Positions 22,431 to 34,669 of a stretch of DNA of 64,000 nucleotides are shown one piece after another. The position numbers were made by a program, and so were the translations under genes. Positions within the stretch are counted from its first letter, which is position 1. Each line of letters starts with the position of its first letter. Source of the DNA: Metallyticus violacea. Taxonomy: Eukaryota; Arthropoda; Insecta; Mantodea; Metallyticidae. Location of the stretch: the NCBI GenBank assembly GCA_030762175.1, contig CM060830.1:45930501-45994500 (forward strand), written 5' to 3'. The notes beneath the pieces are model-generated. The model searched no databases. It was given only the letters and a program-made list of their open reading frames with translations, and had not been told where the DNA came from.

Positions 22431-23919
22431 TGGTAATAAAATCATTTTTGATTCACGCTTGTCTTTTTGTTATGCCCCCTCGCAGATTAAAAGTAATAGC
22501 TCTCGTATTTAGGACCAACAATAATTTAAAAAAGAAAAGAAAAATTCACAGTTTTACAGCTATACATGTCCTTGATTCGTTGTTATTCAACAATTCCTTA
22601 TATCGGAATGGTCAGTAATACTATTTTTGACACTAATTTTATGTTTATAAATGTATTCCAATCATTATAGGAACGTATAATTTAAAGTTCTGTTTTCAGA
22701 AAGGGAGAGCGGTAGAGACAAAGAAAGTTTTCATATGAAAGAGATTTGAGATTTATAATGAAAGGAGTAGTAAGTAAAAGTTTACGCGTTTTGTCTACAT
22801 TTTACACACGTAACATATTAATTTTTCATATATATTCCATTTGTATTATGTATACATTATTGTAAAAATATTTGATATGATTCGAAGATTTAATTATGCA
22901 ATGGAACTGCTGATGTCAGAATTCCAATGCATTTTTAACATAATTAAGCTTTAAAAGTGTGAAATGTAACGTTGGATACACCTGTGTGAAAATTAGTGAA
23001 AGGTTTCTGATGAGTGAAACACAAACGCTAAAGAATATCAATAGTCGTTATGAATTTGATGGAGCTTTGAAAATATTGATGCTCCAGGCTTGTGCTTAGT
23101 AATTAGTCTTAGTAATTAGCACAATAATCTTCTAAAAGTCTAAAGCATAGATGCCGAAACCTGGGAGCTTAGACTCCTTGATCCTTCCTAGAAAGAGGGA
23201 GACTCAAGGAGTTTAGTTAAGTTATTTTGCAACTTTTTCTCATTTAGTAAGTATACACAATTTCTCCGTTGTTTGAAACAGCTAATTATCTTTTAAATCT
23301 CTTCCTCAGTCTCTTAACAAAAGAAATCGCAACGTTTAATACATTGCTGAAGGAGGCTAACTTAACATTCAGAAACAATGTAAAATCACGTTGGTATAAA
23401 AGTTAACAACCGATTCATCAAAGACTGTCTGACAATAGGAGAAATCAACATCGCAATATACAGCGTTGTCACTTTCTTCTCTAACAAGCATTCATAGTTT
23501 TCACGTGAACATTTTAAGAAATATCCACGTGAAAAATAATTTAGAAATGTTTCTTAGGAAGCGCCAGGGGCAGTTTCTCTAGCAGGTTTTTAGTTTGCGT
23601 TATCTCCAAAATTTCAGTGTTTAACTTGTTAAAACTATAGCTTGAATGTTTAATTTAGTAAAATAAAAGGCAAACATAAGCAACAAAGTCTACAGAGGAC
23701 TTCTAGCCTATGACTGACGTTTGTATTTGTAGTTATTATCCGTAGGGGACTTGGTTTGCATGCCTGTTTCGATAAGTTGCGTAGTATTTTGATCGGAGGA
23801 GGTGAAAGGATGTGATAACAGGGGCCTCTTGTCCATATGTACGCTCCACCTGAAATATTAATGACAGGTGCCCTCTCAGGAAAATTGGATCCTGTTTTAA
23901 ACAGATTGTTTTGCGTTTT
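22431..23919. other. Unassigned AT-rich stretch
   Basis: No supported ORF. A small inverted repeat, ACTCCTTGA (23173-23181) against TCAAGGAGT (23204-23212), could form a short hairpin. 23510-23540 repeats CACGTGA twice. No element ends recognised. Confidence 0.45.
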
Positions 23920-25115
23920 AAAGCTGAATATTTACCTTTTCACAACGAAAGTTCCTATATACCATTTAAATAAAACAAGAAAAATAGTTTCTGAAATTCA
24001 GGGAAATCGGAACATGGGGATTTATCTGAAATCCAAAATTTAAAAATCACTCTAGCGGCACCAATATTTGTTTCTTCACAACGAAATTCGGTATATACTA
24101 TTTAAATAAAACAAGGGAAATAGTTTATTAAAATTAGAGAAATTGAACCATCTGGAGTAGGGGGTATACTTTAAATATAAAAAGCGCTAATTTTCTCTAT
24201 ATTATTTTAAAATAAAAGGACAAATTAATTCACCATATAAACTGTATTTATAATAATGCACATATTTTATATTTAACAAAAGCGTCATCGTGAAGACAGC
24301 AGATGTGAGATATTAATGTAGTATGTTTTTGAATTATATTTGTATGTAGAACGCTCTGTAATAAGCACTAGAAAACCACTATAGGTTGGCGAGATCGTTA
24401 AGAAGCAGACTCGTGAGTGGGATGTCTGGGATTCGATTCCCGCCAGGTCCTTTTTCCCTGATTGAGGTTTTTGCCGGGTTTTCCTCAGTCCTCATAAATG
24501 GCAAATGCCGGAGAGATACCTTAAACTTAGTCCTGGAACGTTTCCTTTCTTAATAAGTCCTTTCCCAATATAACATTTCATTTCGTGTATCCTCAGTGTC
24601 ACCGCCTGTGGTGCCCAGCAGTAAAAAGGGGCGTTAAACACTATTTAAATAAACATAGAAAACGTTTGCATTACATGTTTTTGCTATAATAACATTTAAA
24701 TTACATTTCAAAGCCAATGAAAATTGATGAAACTTTCAATTGTTTATTGTTTATATTTACTTAGTATATTGTAATTGTTTTTCAAGTAAAATATTTTTGT
24801 TTTATTGAAACATATAAACATTTGCTTCTCAAAACTTTCTGTTATTTCTCTCTGTTTTAGTGAATGTAAAGATATCAAGGACTCAGTTCATAAACATGGT
24901 TACATTTTAAAATGTTTAAAAATACTCACACAGTATAGCTTTGTTTATCAGTAATCATATGTTTAATTGAATGAACAGCATACCATTAATTTTTGTGGTT
25001 TAATCTGAATAATAATACTTCTAAAAACATGGTTTCTCTTTTGTGATACTTAAAGGTTGCAGGAATTATAATTTTGTTCCCCTAATACCACACAATAATG
25101 ACATAACTTCTTTCA
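23920..25115 (+). repeat. Unclassified interspersed repeat R, copy 1 (interrupted by a SINE)
   Basis: From about 24040 to 25115 this stretch matches the reverse complement of 54470-55320. Shared blocks include CTCTAGCGGCACCAATATTTG, cited here in part as GCGGCACCAATATTTG (24048-24063), ACGCTCTGTAAT near 24350, ATTTCAAAGCCAATGAAAAT near 24704 and CATGGTTTCTCTT near 25028. Its left end holds two tandem units: CTTTTCACAACGAAA.. (from about 23934) and CTTCACAACGAAA.. (from about 24074), each followed by ATTTAAATAAAACAAG. SINE A at 24377-24655 interrupts it. No coding potential or TIR is seen. The family is unknown to me. Confidence 0.8.
24377..24655 (+). repeat. SINE family A inside repeat R
   Basis: Diverged family A copy: head GGTTGGCGAGATCGTTAAG, box B GATTCGATTCCCGCC, the GGCAAATGCCGGAGAGATAC block, and tail GGGGCGTTAAACACTATTT. 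It is flanked by TAGAAAAC at 24369-24376 and 24656-24663. The other copy of the host repeat (54470-55320) lacks this insertion, which confirms the boundaries independently. Confidence 0.93.
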
Positions 25116-26330
25116 TTAATTAATAAGGCTATATTTTGATTTTATACTCTTTTTTAAGGTACTCTACTCGGTGAGGAATTCGCTTAGTTTACGCAGCTCC
25201 TGCGTATCGAAATTTTTATTGTATAGTATTTTAAAATATTAGGTTGCATACTCGTCAGGTTAGGTGGATGAAGCTTTGGAGAGTTTCCGGGTGGACTTTG
25301 CAGATTTCGAGGCTTGAAGTTCTCTGCGAATTGCTTTAATTCGGTAAAAGAATTGGCATTTAACACAATAAAACACAGGAGCATAGTATCCATTAAGGGT
25401 GTAATGCTGAGCCTACCTAAAATTAGCGTGCTGGCTTGTATATGTTAAGCTTTTATTGGGGAACTGAAAATGTTCGTTATTTGAACTAATGCTCTATGAC
25501 GTAGATAGCCGATCACCATTACGGCCGAAGACTCAGCCTGTCTTGTGCAAGTGATTTTCTATGTCACTGTACAAGAGAGGTGAGGGGTCTTTAATGGAGT
25601 TACTCTTTCCGTTGTAGGCTACCCATGGCCTCAGCTCATGTCTGCCCTCTTCTGGGATTTTGTGGAACCTGAAGCCCAAAGGAGAGACCACAGTGCAGAT
25701 CATATTAGTTTAAAATATAGTATTTCACTATTTTAGTTGTTTTTTGATAATATGGAATGATGTACATATAAATAATTATATTTAACTTCAATAATAGAAT
25801 GTAGTAATACCAGCAAGTCTTGTTAAAGTTGAAAAGAATTTTTTGAATCTATATAAATATTCTAAATAATGAAAACAGAATTCACAGGAACAGTTTGCTT
25901 TGACGTGACGAAGTTCTGAACGAACTTTTTTCTGTGTAGGGTGTCTTTTGCAGAATGATATCCACTCCTTACCCACTCTACTGCAAACCACTCGGCAGGA
26001 AAATATTTTAGACTTGATTCATTAATGATCACAAGCATCACAGACGCCAGTGTTTTCGTATGCATTCTATTCCGTAGTTAAAAATGATAATCATGACTCT
26101 AAAATCCCATTCACATTCTGTGGAAGACACTGATTATATCTGTACAGTTTCCTTAATGTTTCATCAATTAGTTCGTTTTTCTTCACTTGCTTGAACAGGC
26201 GAAATTCTTTCAAAGTTGTCACAACAAGTGTCAGTGTTTGAAGGTACTAATTTCAAAGTGTTACACAAGAACTCCGATTTTAATATCAAATAACACTAAT
26301 TTATATTATTCCTGTGGTCGCCGCAATTTA
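25116..26330. other. Unassigned
   Basis: Includes a GC-richer patch at 25495-25710 and two overlapping minus frames (25788-25991, 25862-26065) with no recognised domain. The patch could be an old SINE or LTR fragment, but I see no box A/B or terminal TG/CA. Confidence 0.35.
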
Positions 26331-26339
26331 TTTAAACTT

Positions 26340-27260
26340 TCACACTCTTAAAAATGAACTTGCATTGGACATATCCTTGAAGAAATTGTTGCTTGAAATA
26401 TGGGAATGATTTTTTTAGCCACTTGAAGATGAACACCATTTTTGTCTTTCGTTGCAGTCAATGCAACATTTTATTTCTGAAGAAGCAGTTATAACCTCAG
26501 ATTTATTACACTGCAGATAAGGGAAAGTGGATTTATTGTTTCCAGAATATCTCTAAACAGAGCCGGTTTTATGGTGAAATTGCATGAATTTATTTTGTGG
26601 AGGATTTCACGAAATATTGCTCTGTTTCTTGAAGGTAGTGATTGGTCGTTTTTTCGGATACTGGATAAGCGATGAAGAACTTGACATCACAGCTGTCACG
26701 GGATTACACGAGGATGCTACTCAACGAACGTCTATTTTTTAAATTCAAGTCCCAATGCCATGGCAATTTCAGCCGATTCGCATTGATGTTTCGGGCTTGC
26801 AGAAAAGTAGGAACAATGTGTACATAAGTCTTGATACTGAGCAGAACAGATGTGACATCTAATACACCATGTATTCATCTGCAAGTTATGATCAAACACT
26901 AATCTACTTAATATTAGAATTATATTTGTCACGAAGGTATATAGCTACACCTTTGTAAATCCCTTGAAAATGTACGACTACATCTGAAGCAAATCCCGTA
27001 AGCTGCTTAGATTAAATCTCTTCAGAAATATCGTTACTACTAAGACAGATGTAATACTGTGGGCATCAGCTTGTTCTGTCAATGAATCTAACTCTACTAT
27101 ATCATAGAAATAGTTGCTGCAACGAACACAGATAATACGAACTGTAGTGTGGTGGTCTCTTCTTGAGTGCGTACGTTTGCAGTGCCTCTCGTCGTCTTGA
27201 AGAATTTTGGTCACATCTTTGTAAGGACGTAAACGCAGGAACCACTTCTTCAGCTTAGGA
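26340..27260 (-). mobile_element. hAT-type transposase relic (ZNF862/DUF4371-like group)
   Basis: Read on the minus strand, frame 26978-27214 contains HHTTVRIICVRCSNYFYDIV then ELDSLTEQADAHSITSVLVV and FLKRFNLSSLRDL. This resembles the hAT segment in which a ..VRY....F..V.. strand is followed by the residues around a first acidic site and a helix LK.FNLD..NL.G. The next segment (about 26930-27000) reads TGFASDVVVHFQGIYKGVAI with YLRDKY, close to the family's GFASDGASVM.G...GVA. A later part (26732-26932) has YFSASPKHQCES, like the FSHSPKR of the same group. Frame breaks separate them. It is more decayed than the mariners, and the assignment is moderate. Confidence 0.55.
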
Positions 27261-28316
27261 AGAATTTTGACATGTATTTGGTACCTAACACTTTCACTAA
27301 AGGAGGCAATGCGTTGACCAAATTAATCCCAGAATCCCAGATGACGTTACTGGCGGAAGGTGTTATTTTGAACGTTTTTTCCGAGGAGAAGTTTTGTGAT
27401 GTTGCTCCATATATTTTTGGTTTCAGACTTGAAGTGATGAATCTATGTTTTATTACCTATTACAATGCTGGACAAGAATTTGTCTTCTTCATTCTTGTAA
27501 AGCTGATAACTCTGAAATTTCTGACATTTCTAACTGGTGGATAAATGTGTTGACATTGCCGACAGAGATATCAGGTCGAACAGCACGTTGTTTGCTTGTT
27601 ATTCGCTGGTCGTTTCGAATAAAGATGTCGGCACTCTCATTATTGCAAATGTGACTGTAGTGTGTGGCTATCCAGGGCGTGGATAATCAGTGAGACTCCT
27701 ATGGTGTCTATTTTTATTCATCGCCATCTCTACCTACACATCTCTTAAACGCCTTTGAATGTTGGTGATGGTTTATATTCTCCGTCCTTTGTTTATAACG
27801 AACATCATTTGGATATCCCGATTTGAAAAGTAGCTACATATTGCTAACCAGCAGAAGATGAAACTGCTAGACAATGTGAAAAGATCAAATATAAAAATTT
27901 CGTGAAAAACTCTTGAGAAATAACGTGTTATATTACTTACTGAACACTTCTTATTATTTATCTATTCAAATTTGTAATAATTAAAATTTAAATGTATAAA
28001 AAATATTTAGTGTTCGGTGATGCATTTTCGATCATTAATTTGAATCTTTTTTGCAACAGATTGTTTTAAGGATAAAGGATGCAGTATTGCAATAATTACT
28101 GGATTCCCCCCAACCTACCCTACTTTTTTAAAGTATGGTCTCTGAAGACTGACGTAGTTATTGGTGGGAGGATGCGGGGGGTTAATTTTGATAATTGCCC
28201 CGCGTTGGAGGGTCAAGGTTTGAAGGGGTTATAGGTGGCGGGGAGAATGGTGATAGGAGTTTGACTGTTTATGATCCAGCTCACGACTCAATAAATCTTC
28301 ATGTCGATCTCAGGGA
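27261..28316. other. Unassigned, possibly the N-terminal side of the hAT relic
   Basis: The minus strand of 27400-27660 can be read as weak transposase-like fragments but not convincingly. Plus frames at 27272-27544 and 27445-27654 match nothing. 28090-28260 is G-rich on the plus strand without other features. Confidence 0.35.
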
Positions 28317-29033
28317 TGTAGCTGGTTTTCGGGACCTGGTAGTCCGGGTTGAGTGAAGGGAATTAAAGGTGTTTTATCGACCAGAGAGAACACATTATCT
28401 GCAGGTTGACGTCGTTTATTTAACAAAGAGTGCATCCCTTGGCGTTTCTGTTCGGACCGCAGTAACGAGACGTCGGGCAGACACGCGGAGCTGTAATGTT
28501 TGACTAGCAATGTGATTGCTGACCGTTAGGAAGACTTGTCGAGCTGAAGTGACGCTCGAACATTGGTGTTCCTATGGCATCTGAATGCTGACGAGATCTG
28601 CCCAGAGATCCCAGAGTAACGGAGTTGACGAACCAAAAAGACCAAAAGACCTCGACAAGGGCGATTTCACGTCCTTAAATACCCAATATAGCACGCTTTA
28701 CCACTTGATGGAGGGGCGCTCTATTTTCCCGCCACTATGACTTTAGACATCCGCATAGGTTGGCTGTGACTTCATGCCACTCTCATATTATTGGCCCGTT
28801 TGATTATTTGAGCTTAACCACTCGGTGATTCGTCCAGCGTCTGATTTCAAGTTTTACTGAACGTTACAGATCAACGGCCTTAGCGGTATCATAGCGTTGT
28901 TCTTTTCCAGCTTACCTGGCCGGGGCGAACACCCGTCTTCCTAATGAACAAAAGAGAGTATTTGCTCCTTTGTCTGCCAAAACGGTCTCTCTGCCGTCCG
29001 AGCAAAATTCCTGCGCTTCTTGACATTCCTACA
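28317..29033 (-). mobile_element. Putative solo LTR
   Basis: On the minus strand the segment starts TGTAGGAATGTCAAG and ends CCAGCTACA, a 5-bp TGTAG/CTACA terminal inverted repeat framing 717 bp of unusually GC-rich, non-coding sequence. It has a TATA-like GGGTATTTAAGG (28673-28684 on the plus strand, reversed) and about 260 bp further an AATAAA-type signal (near 28412-28417), the expected U3-R-U5 order of an LTR. The flanks (AGGGA at 28312-28316, GACAG at 29034-29038) do not form an obvious target duplication. No internal retroelement region is seen on either side. Call made on structure only. Confidence 0.45.
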
Positions 29034-30856
29034 GACAGAACCCTTCACTTAAAGCTAGCTGAAATAAAAGATATATTCTAATGCATTTTTCGCGATTGAT
29101 GGGGTACCAAATACTGTATCAACACTGAACACATATGTGTGACAATCCATCTATATTAGAAGGGTGTTTAAAAAAACCACTGCTCAGGTGCATATGGCTA
29201 AACTGGGCGCAACGCGATGCTGTACGTAGAGCTGCCGCACGATAACTGTACACTTGGATTCCGTTATTGGTGGGAAAGAGAAAGCTATTCAGTGAGAGAT
29301 TGAACATCCCGCGCCTAGGCAAACTCTTCTGCAGCAGGTAACATTTGTAAGAAAACACCAGTTCAGTGCGTGAGTGAGAAAAGTAAACACCTGGCACAAT
29401 GAAAGTGTTTGTATGCCATCTTTTGTTTATGTAACGAGCCCTTTTTAAGGTAATATGCACCTAAACATTGAAATAAAAATGCCGTGTACTGCCTAGTTTA
29501 CATGACGTTCCGGCAGGGTCCGAGAGGACAATATCGTCATAGACTCCGGTTTTGTGACTTAGGCCGAGTATAGAGTTAGTTTGTCTTTGTTCTTTATTCA
29601 TATTTCGATTCATATTTGCCGCTTCGGCGCAAGAAGCAAAACACCCGTGGTGTAAATTTTAATTCTCAGATGTCCTTGTTGGTACCAAGAGGAAGTAAGG
29701 GAGCAATTTATTGAATTTACTATTAATAAAACGTAAGCATTGAGTAAGAGTGTTATAAAATTTCGTTTCTATTTTTATTTTAGGCATTTTGATCTAGGAA
29801 CTTCAGTAATATGTCTGGTTAAAGCTTATGAATATTGCAACGCTGGAAGGAAAGCTATAAAAATAACCATTCAAAAGTTCAAACACTTTTTTGTACATCA
29901 AAATAATAAATAGTCTTTGCTGTTGATCAAAATTGTTAATAAAATGCTACATTATGATACGAGTTGCATAAAATTAACCATAGTACAGTTAACGTCATAA
30001 ATTGCTTTCATCGTCAAAATTCTGTCACAAACTGAATATTGACATTATTATTGAAAACAGAATCAACCACTCATCTTAATTGCAGAGTACACAATTACAG
30101 AATTATTAAAAAGTAATAATTAATATTACTAATCAATTAGCAGGATTCAATAATACTAAACTGTTCTGTAATATATGCCAATACTAAATTTTCTGAAATA
30201 TGCTTAATATTTTAACTGCTCATCTAATTAACGAATCTGTCATATTGTTTTTCATAAATATCATAAGATTTTCTCAGTATTACTGATAATTCAACGTTTT
30301 CAGCTTGGGCTAAAATTTCTCGCAGTAAATCGTCTTCCTTAACAACAATAACAACAGATAAACGAATTAAGTAATTTCTATCGATACAATAACGCCTAAG
30401 TATAATAAAAGAAGGCATAGACTTCAGAGTAATTCATTAGAAAATAAACTTTAATATCAATTTTATTTTATTATTTTTAATGTACTTATACAAAAATATG
30501 TACGAATGTTATACACATATTGCAGTTATTAAAATTAAAAAACAAGGGAAGCGAGTTCTTAAACAATTTATTCATGAAATAAAAGTATGAAATTAAAATG
30601 AATGCTATAATACACGTTATCTACTACTGTTACGAAAGTGCAATATTAGTTGATTGTGTCCGGGCAACAAAAGCTAATCATTATACCGCTTGTCTTCAAA
30701 GCGTGTTTTGCGTTTTATAAGAATATAACAATTAACTTTTGTTCCCTGGACACGATGAATAAATAGACTGAACTGCAGTTATAAATATGTATAGGAATCA
30801 CATTAACGACATTACATTTCTCTAATATTAACAATTTGTTCATAGAACACACTTAA
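29034..30856. other. Unassigned
   Basis: 29119-29460 is a 113-codon minus frame of no known family. It is almost coextensive with a segment bounded by AGGTGCATAT (29186-29195) and ATATGCACCT (29452-29461), a 10-bp inverted pair 276 bp across that may mark a small non-autonomous element. From 29700 the DNA is very AT-rich. Frame 30224-30418 is not recognised. Confidence 0.35.
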
Positions 30857-31110
30857 TATTTCTCCTAAATTCAAGATCGCGGGTTCAATCCCGGCCAGGA
30901 TCGATGGATTTTTTCGGCGCAAAAATCCTAAGTATGGCTTCTTTCGGAAGGGAAGTAAAGCCATGTGTCCCATGTCGTAGATTTCCGGCATGTAAAAGAA
31001 CCTCAAGCCTGAAAGAAGAGACCTCTGAGCAAAATTTGTCGGCCGTTTCGCGTCCTGAATTGAATGGGACGCTTATGACGAGACGTTAAAGAGCGTCCGT
31101 AAATAAAACA
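30857..31110 (+). repeat. SINE family B, head-truncated
   Basis: Starts cleanly at CTCCTAAATTCAAGATCGCGG, cited here from CTCCTAAA, and continues through GGGTTCAATCCCGGCCAGGA and the body to GCGTCCGTAAATAAAAC. The first half of the tRNA-like head, including box A, is absent. The truncation point is the same as in the copy at 35991. Confidence 0.9.
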
Positions 31111-32368
31111 AATAAAAAGACAATAATTTGACAATCTAGCATGCTAAAAACAGATTTTTATTTAAAAATGCTCTCAAATTTTCGAATTTGAAAACATCAA
31201 CGCTATCGATAGTCAGAAGAGTTGGTTTGATCATGGAATATTCAGACCAAAGACTAAATGGGTTTAAGATGTTGAACTTTTTATAAAATAACTCTAATAC
31301 AGTTTCATAATTTATTCTTACTCCATTACTCACGCCCAGTCCTTGAAAGTTTTCTAGCTTTTTCAGGAAACATATGCAAAGCTGCAAGTTTGACTGCTTG
31401 TATGATTGCAGATGTCATTCATCTTCGACCCTCATTTTTACTTTTTGAAACGAGAGAGCGAAATGTAAAATGTTTATTGATTTCTCTTGTTACCAGGAAT
31501 TTATATCTTAATCATATAAATGTAAAGGATTAAGTAGGCTTTGACCGAGTTGAATAAACTGCAATTTATAATAAATGTAATTCCTGATTTTGAAAATAAA
31601 TTTCTTTAACTACAGCATACGTAGATAAAATATTGTAGTTAACAAGTTACAAAGTTAGCTTTAGTAACTGCACCCGGTAGCGTTCTAACTTAACCCTCTC
31701 GTTACTAAAGCTCTACTGTAATTAGTTGTCTAAATGACTATTTTGTAATTTTTAAAATGAAATTTCCAAATAAAAATATGGTTTCACGAAATGATCAACG
31801 ATTTAGCGAAAAAAAAATCCAGATAAATTCATCATTGTTGTTCCTTTGATGTCTGAAAATATTTGGCATTTTCAAGCAATATAGATGGTTTTAATGCTTT
31901 ACTTTTCTTAGTATAAATACAGAATCATTTACAATTTAAAGTATTTAAAGTATTTTAAAGTAATGCTGAAAATATGTGCTTAATTTAAAAAAAAAAATGT
32001 CTAACGTCACCAGAGGGCTGCGTATATTTATGAACAGTAAAAATTTCATTCAAAATGTTTTAAAATCCATGGAATTGAATGCTTATAAAAATATTTGAAT
32101 TAATTTAAGGGTTCAATCCCCTCACTCCAAGTCACAATATTTTGATATCTAAAGCAGCACCGTTAATTTGAGATATTTAAATTTTAACGAAAATGCAACT
32201 TTTATCACGTTATTTGTTTTATGTCTTTACCAGGAACCCCGGATTGTTTTTATTGTTATTTGAATTTCGGCACAAAACTATTGATCATTTAATATAATAG
32301 CTGTGTTTTGTTAACAACTTGTTTCAAAATTATGTATACTCTTAAGAAAGAGCAGAACATAAGCGAGT
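31111..32368. other. Unassigned AT-rich stretch
   Basis: The 83-codon minus frame 31136-31387 is not recognised. The rest lacks frames, boxes or TIRs. Confidence 0.45.
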
Positions 32369-32667
32369 TGGTCCTGGTGGTGTAGTGGTAACCATACTTG
32401 CCTTCTAAACCAACCCAAGGTCGCAGGCTCAAACCCGGCCAGGATCGATTGCTTTTTTCGGGCGTAAAAATTCTAAGTATGGCTTCCTTCGGTAGGGAAG
32501 TAAAGCTGTGGGTCCCGTGTCGTACATTTACGGCACGAAAAAGAAACTCGAGCCTGAAAGAAGAGGCCTCTGAGCAAAATTTGTCGGCCATTTCACGCCT
32601 GAATTGAATGGGACGCCGATGACCTGAGATGTTGAAGAGCGTCCTTAAATAAAACGAATCAAAAAAG
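32369..32667 (+). repeat. SINE family B, full length
   Basis: Complete head with TCCTGGTGGTGTAGTGGTAA and GGCTCAAACCCGGCCAGGA (box B changed from GGTTCGAACC), a full body and a GCGTCCTTAAATAAAACG tail. A small AACC insertion lies near the anticodon loop. AGAACATA at about 32351 and AGAATATA at about 32665 may be a decayed target duplication. The minus strand is open for 100 codons (32289-32591), a property of the family and not a gene. Confidence 0.93.
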
Positions 32668-34129
32668 AATATAGACGTACTGTCAACAGCTCTGAAATAG
32701 GCTTTAATATTAATATTAATTACCGAAAATTTATTATATTTTCATTTTTTACAAAAATAAACAAACAAACAAGATAGAAAATAAAAGAGACAATTCAATT
32801 GAATCCTCTAAAATTGAAGGTAGGCAAGGATATCATTTGAAAATTAAATCGGGGATAACTGGCGGTAAAACCTAAAATGTAAATCCCCATTGATTATATA
32901 CACACCCCTCAATATCTAAATAAACGTAATTTTTGTCTAATTAAGTATATTTTAAATAGATAGCTATCCACATTAGCATATTTTGATATAATGTTTTGTA
33001 TAGCAACACCTGAGAATTCGAAGCCAAATGGATACCACAAATATACAATCGAAATATAAATTTTTAAGAAACAACTAACTTCGGTAACAATGAGGAATTT
33101 AACCTTTCGGCACTTTAATCAGAAAATTCCAAAACAAAACTAGTGGAAACACGGTCCGCCACTGCTATGCCCCTCATGTGCGGAAAAGAGAGTAGGGGAA
33201 AAAAAATTCCTCGGGCTCGTTTATTTCCATTGAACGTAAATTTGCTGACTCCTGGTCTGTAAGCGACCCCCCTCCTCCGGACGCTATCAGCGACGTTGGC
33301 GGCTAGTACAAAGTCAGCGGGAATTTTTATATTTATCTGACATCTCCCCCCCCCCTCCTCTCGCATCCCTCTTCTTTGTGCTACAACGTAAAAATTACAT
33401 TACATCTTTCTTCGCCGACCACTGTATCTAGCCTTTCGTGCCCCTCCTTTTGGAGTTATGTCCTGCCGGCTGTCACAATCTTGTAGGACAACTCCCCCTC
33501 TCGTCATAATCGTAATAATAATCGGCAATAACACAGACATTATCGTTTGGCTTTTTACGACGCTTTATTGCTACCGATTAAACATTTTCCTGTTCTACTG
33601 AAGATGGACTCAAGAGGGGCGTGCAGGAAATCGTCAAACACGCTCGTGGCATAAAAAAAAAAAAAAAAAAAAAAAAAAAGCCGGGAAATGGGAGGGAAAA
33701 CAGTAAATGCGTAAAGGCTCACATTCATTTCAGGATGTTTTATCCTTTTCGTGGTTTAATCTAATAATTTATATAATCTAAGTATTCTCAAAGTATTGCA
33801 TACATTTTCATGGAGAACCATGTAATAACGGAAAAACATATTAAATGTCGCTTACAGAATACAGAAAAAATTTATAATTTTCTGGCAATAAATGATTGAA
33901 AAAAAAAAAAATAAAAAAATCATCTGTAACTGAACTAATGACGATATATAGGGTGATCTGTTTGGGATGTCAGAAAAGTAAAACCATATATACAAAAAAC
34001 TAAAAATTTATTACTTCGTAATGATGTGCCACTATTCCACTATATTTACCAGACCAAGGTAGGTATCCATAGTAGACAAAATGGTGTTAATTTCGTCACG
34101 TTTTTAATTTGCAGTTATCTGTTTATTAC
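32668..34129. other. Unassigned
   Basis: AT-rich apart from a GC-richer patch at 33110-33500 with C- and A-homopolymers and an unrecognised 83-codon minus frame (33115-33366). An A27 run lies at 33653-33679. No known element ends. Confidence 0.4.
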
Positions 34130-34600
34130 AGTGGTTCATAGTTGGAAGTAAATTAACAGCAGGTTGTTACTTCTTTGTTTTTTATCAAGTCAATATTGTT
34201 TTAGTGAAATCACACCAGGAACTTGTTTAATAGAAAGTGTTAGTAGCACGGGTTTACTCTTGTATGTCTTTATCATGGCAGTGCACGGCGTAATACCAAC
34301 TTTACATTTCCTAAATAGCAGTAATTAAGGGAGGAGTGGATAAAAAATATACTTGGTGCAACTTTTGAAGTTAATGATGGAACTGTAGTATGTATTAAAT
34401 CTATCGTACCAAACTTTGTGGGAGGACATTTTCCCAGAAAATTTCTCTGATCTACCATCGTATGTGACGCGTGGGTTAGCAAAGAAAGGAAAAATCAGAA
34501 AAAAACGCGTGAAGCAGGATTTGGATCGAGATGATGAGAGTTTTAGTGGGCCTCATTTGCAAGTGGGGTTATGCAGAGACAGGTACACTCGAAATAAAAT
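34130..34600 (+). pseudogene. Decayed THAP-domain sequence, tandem copy 1
   Basis: Translation in shifting frames gives YHGSARRNTNFTFPK (about 34270-34316), WIKN, ATFEVNDGTVVCIK (34356-34400) and PENFSDLPSYVTRGLAKKGK then IRKKRVKQDLDRDDESFS (34437-34549). This follows the THAP zinc-binding domain order: an N-terminal C..C region, F.FP, W, the F..... (S/T)VVC..HF block, then a basic linker. The initial Cys pair is degraded here, and stops interrupt. It could derive from a THAP-containing host gene or a P-element-like transposon. Homologous to 34670-35160 at an offset of about 540 bp. Confidence 0.65.
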
Positions 34601-34669
34601 TATTAATTTTGCTGCTATTGGAGACATTGGTTGGCTTATTTGGTTCGTTGCAGTTACGTGCTTTATTAT

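Noticed and set aside
29186..29461. Definite MITE with 10-bp TIRs
   Set aside because: The inverted pair AGGTGCATAT/ATATGCACCT is short, target duplications are not evident and no second copy is in the window; kept only as a remark.
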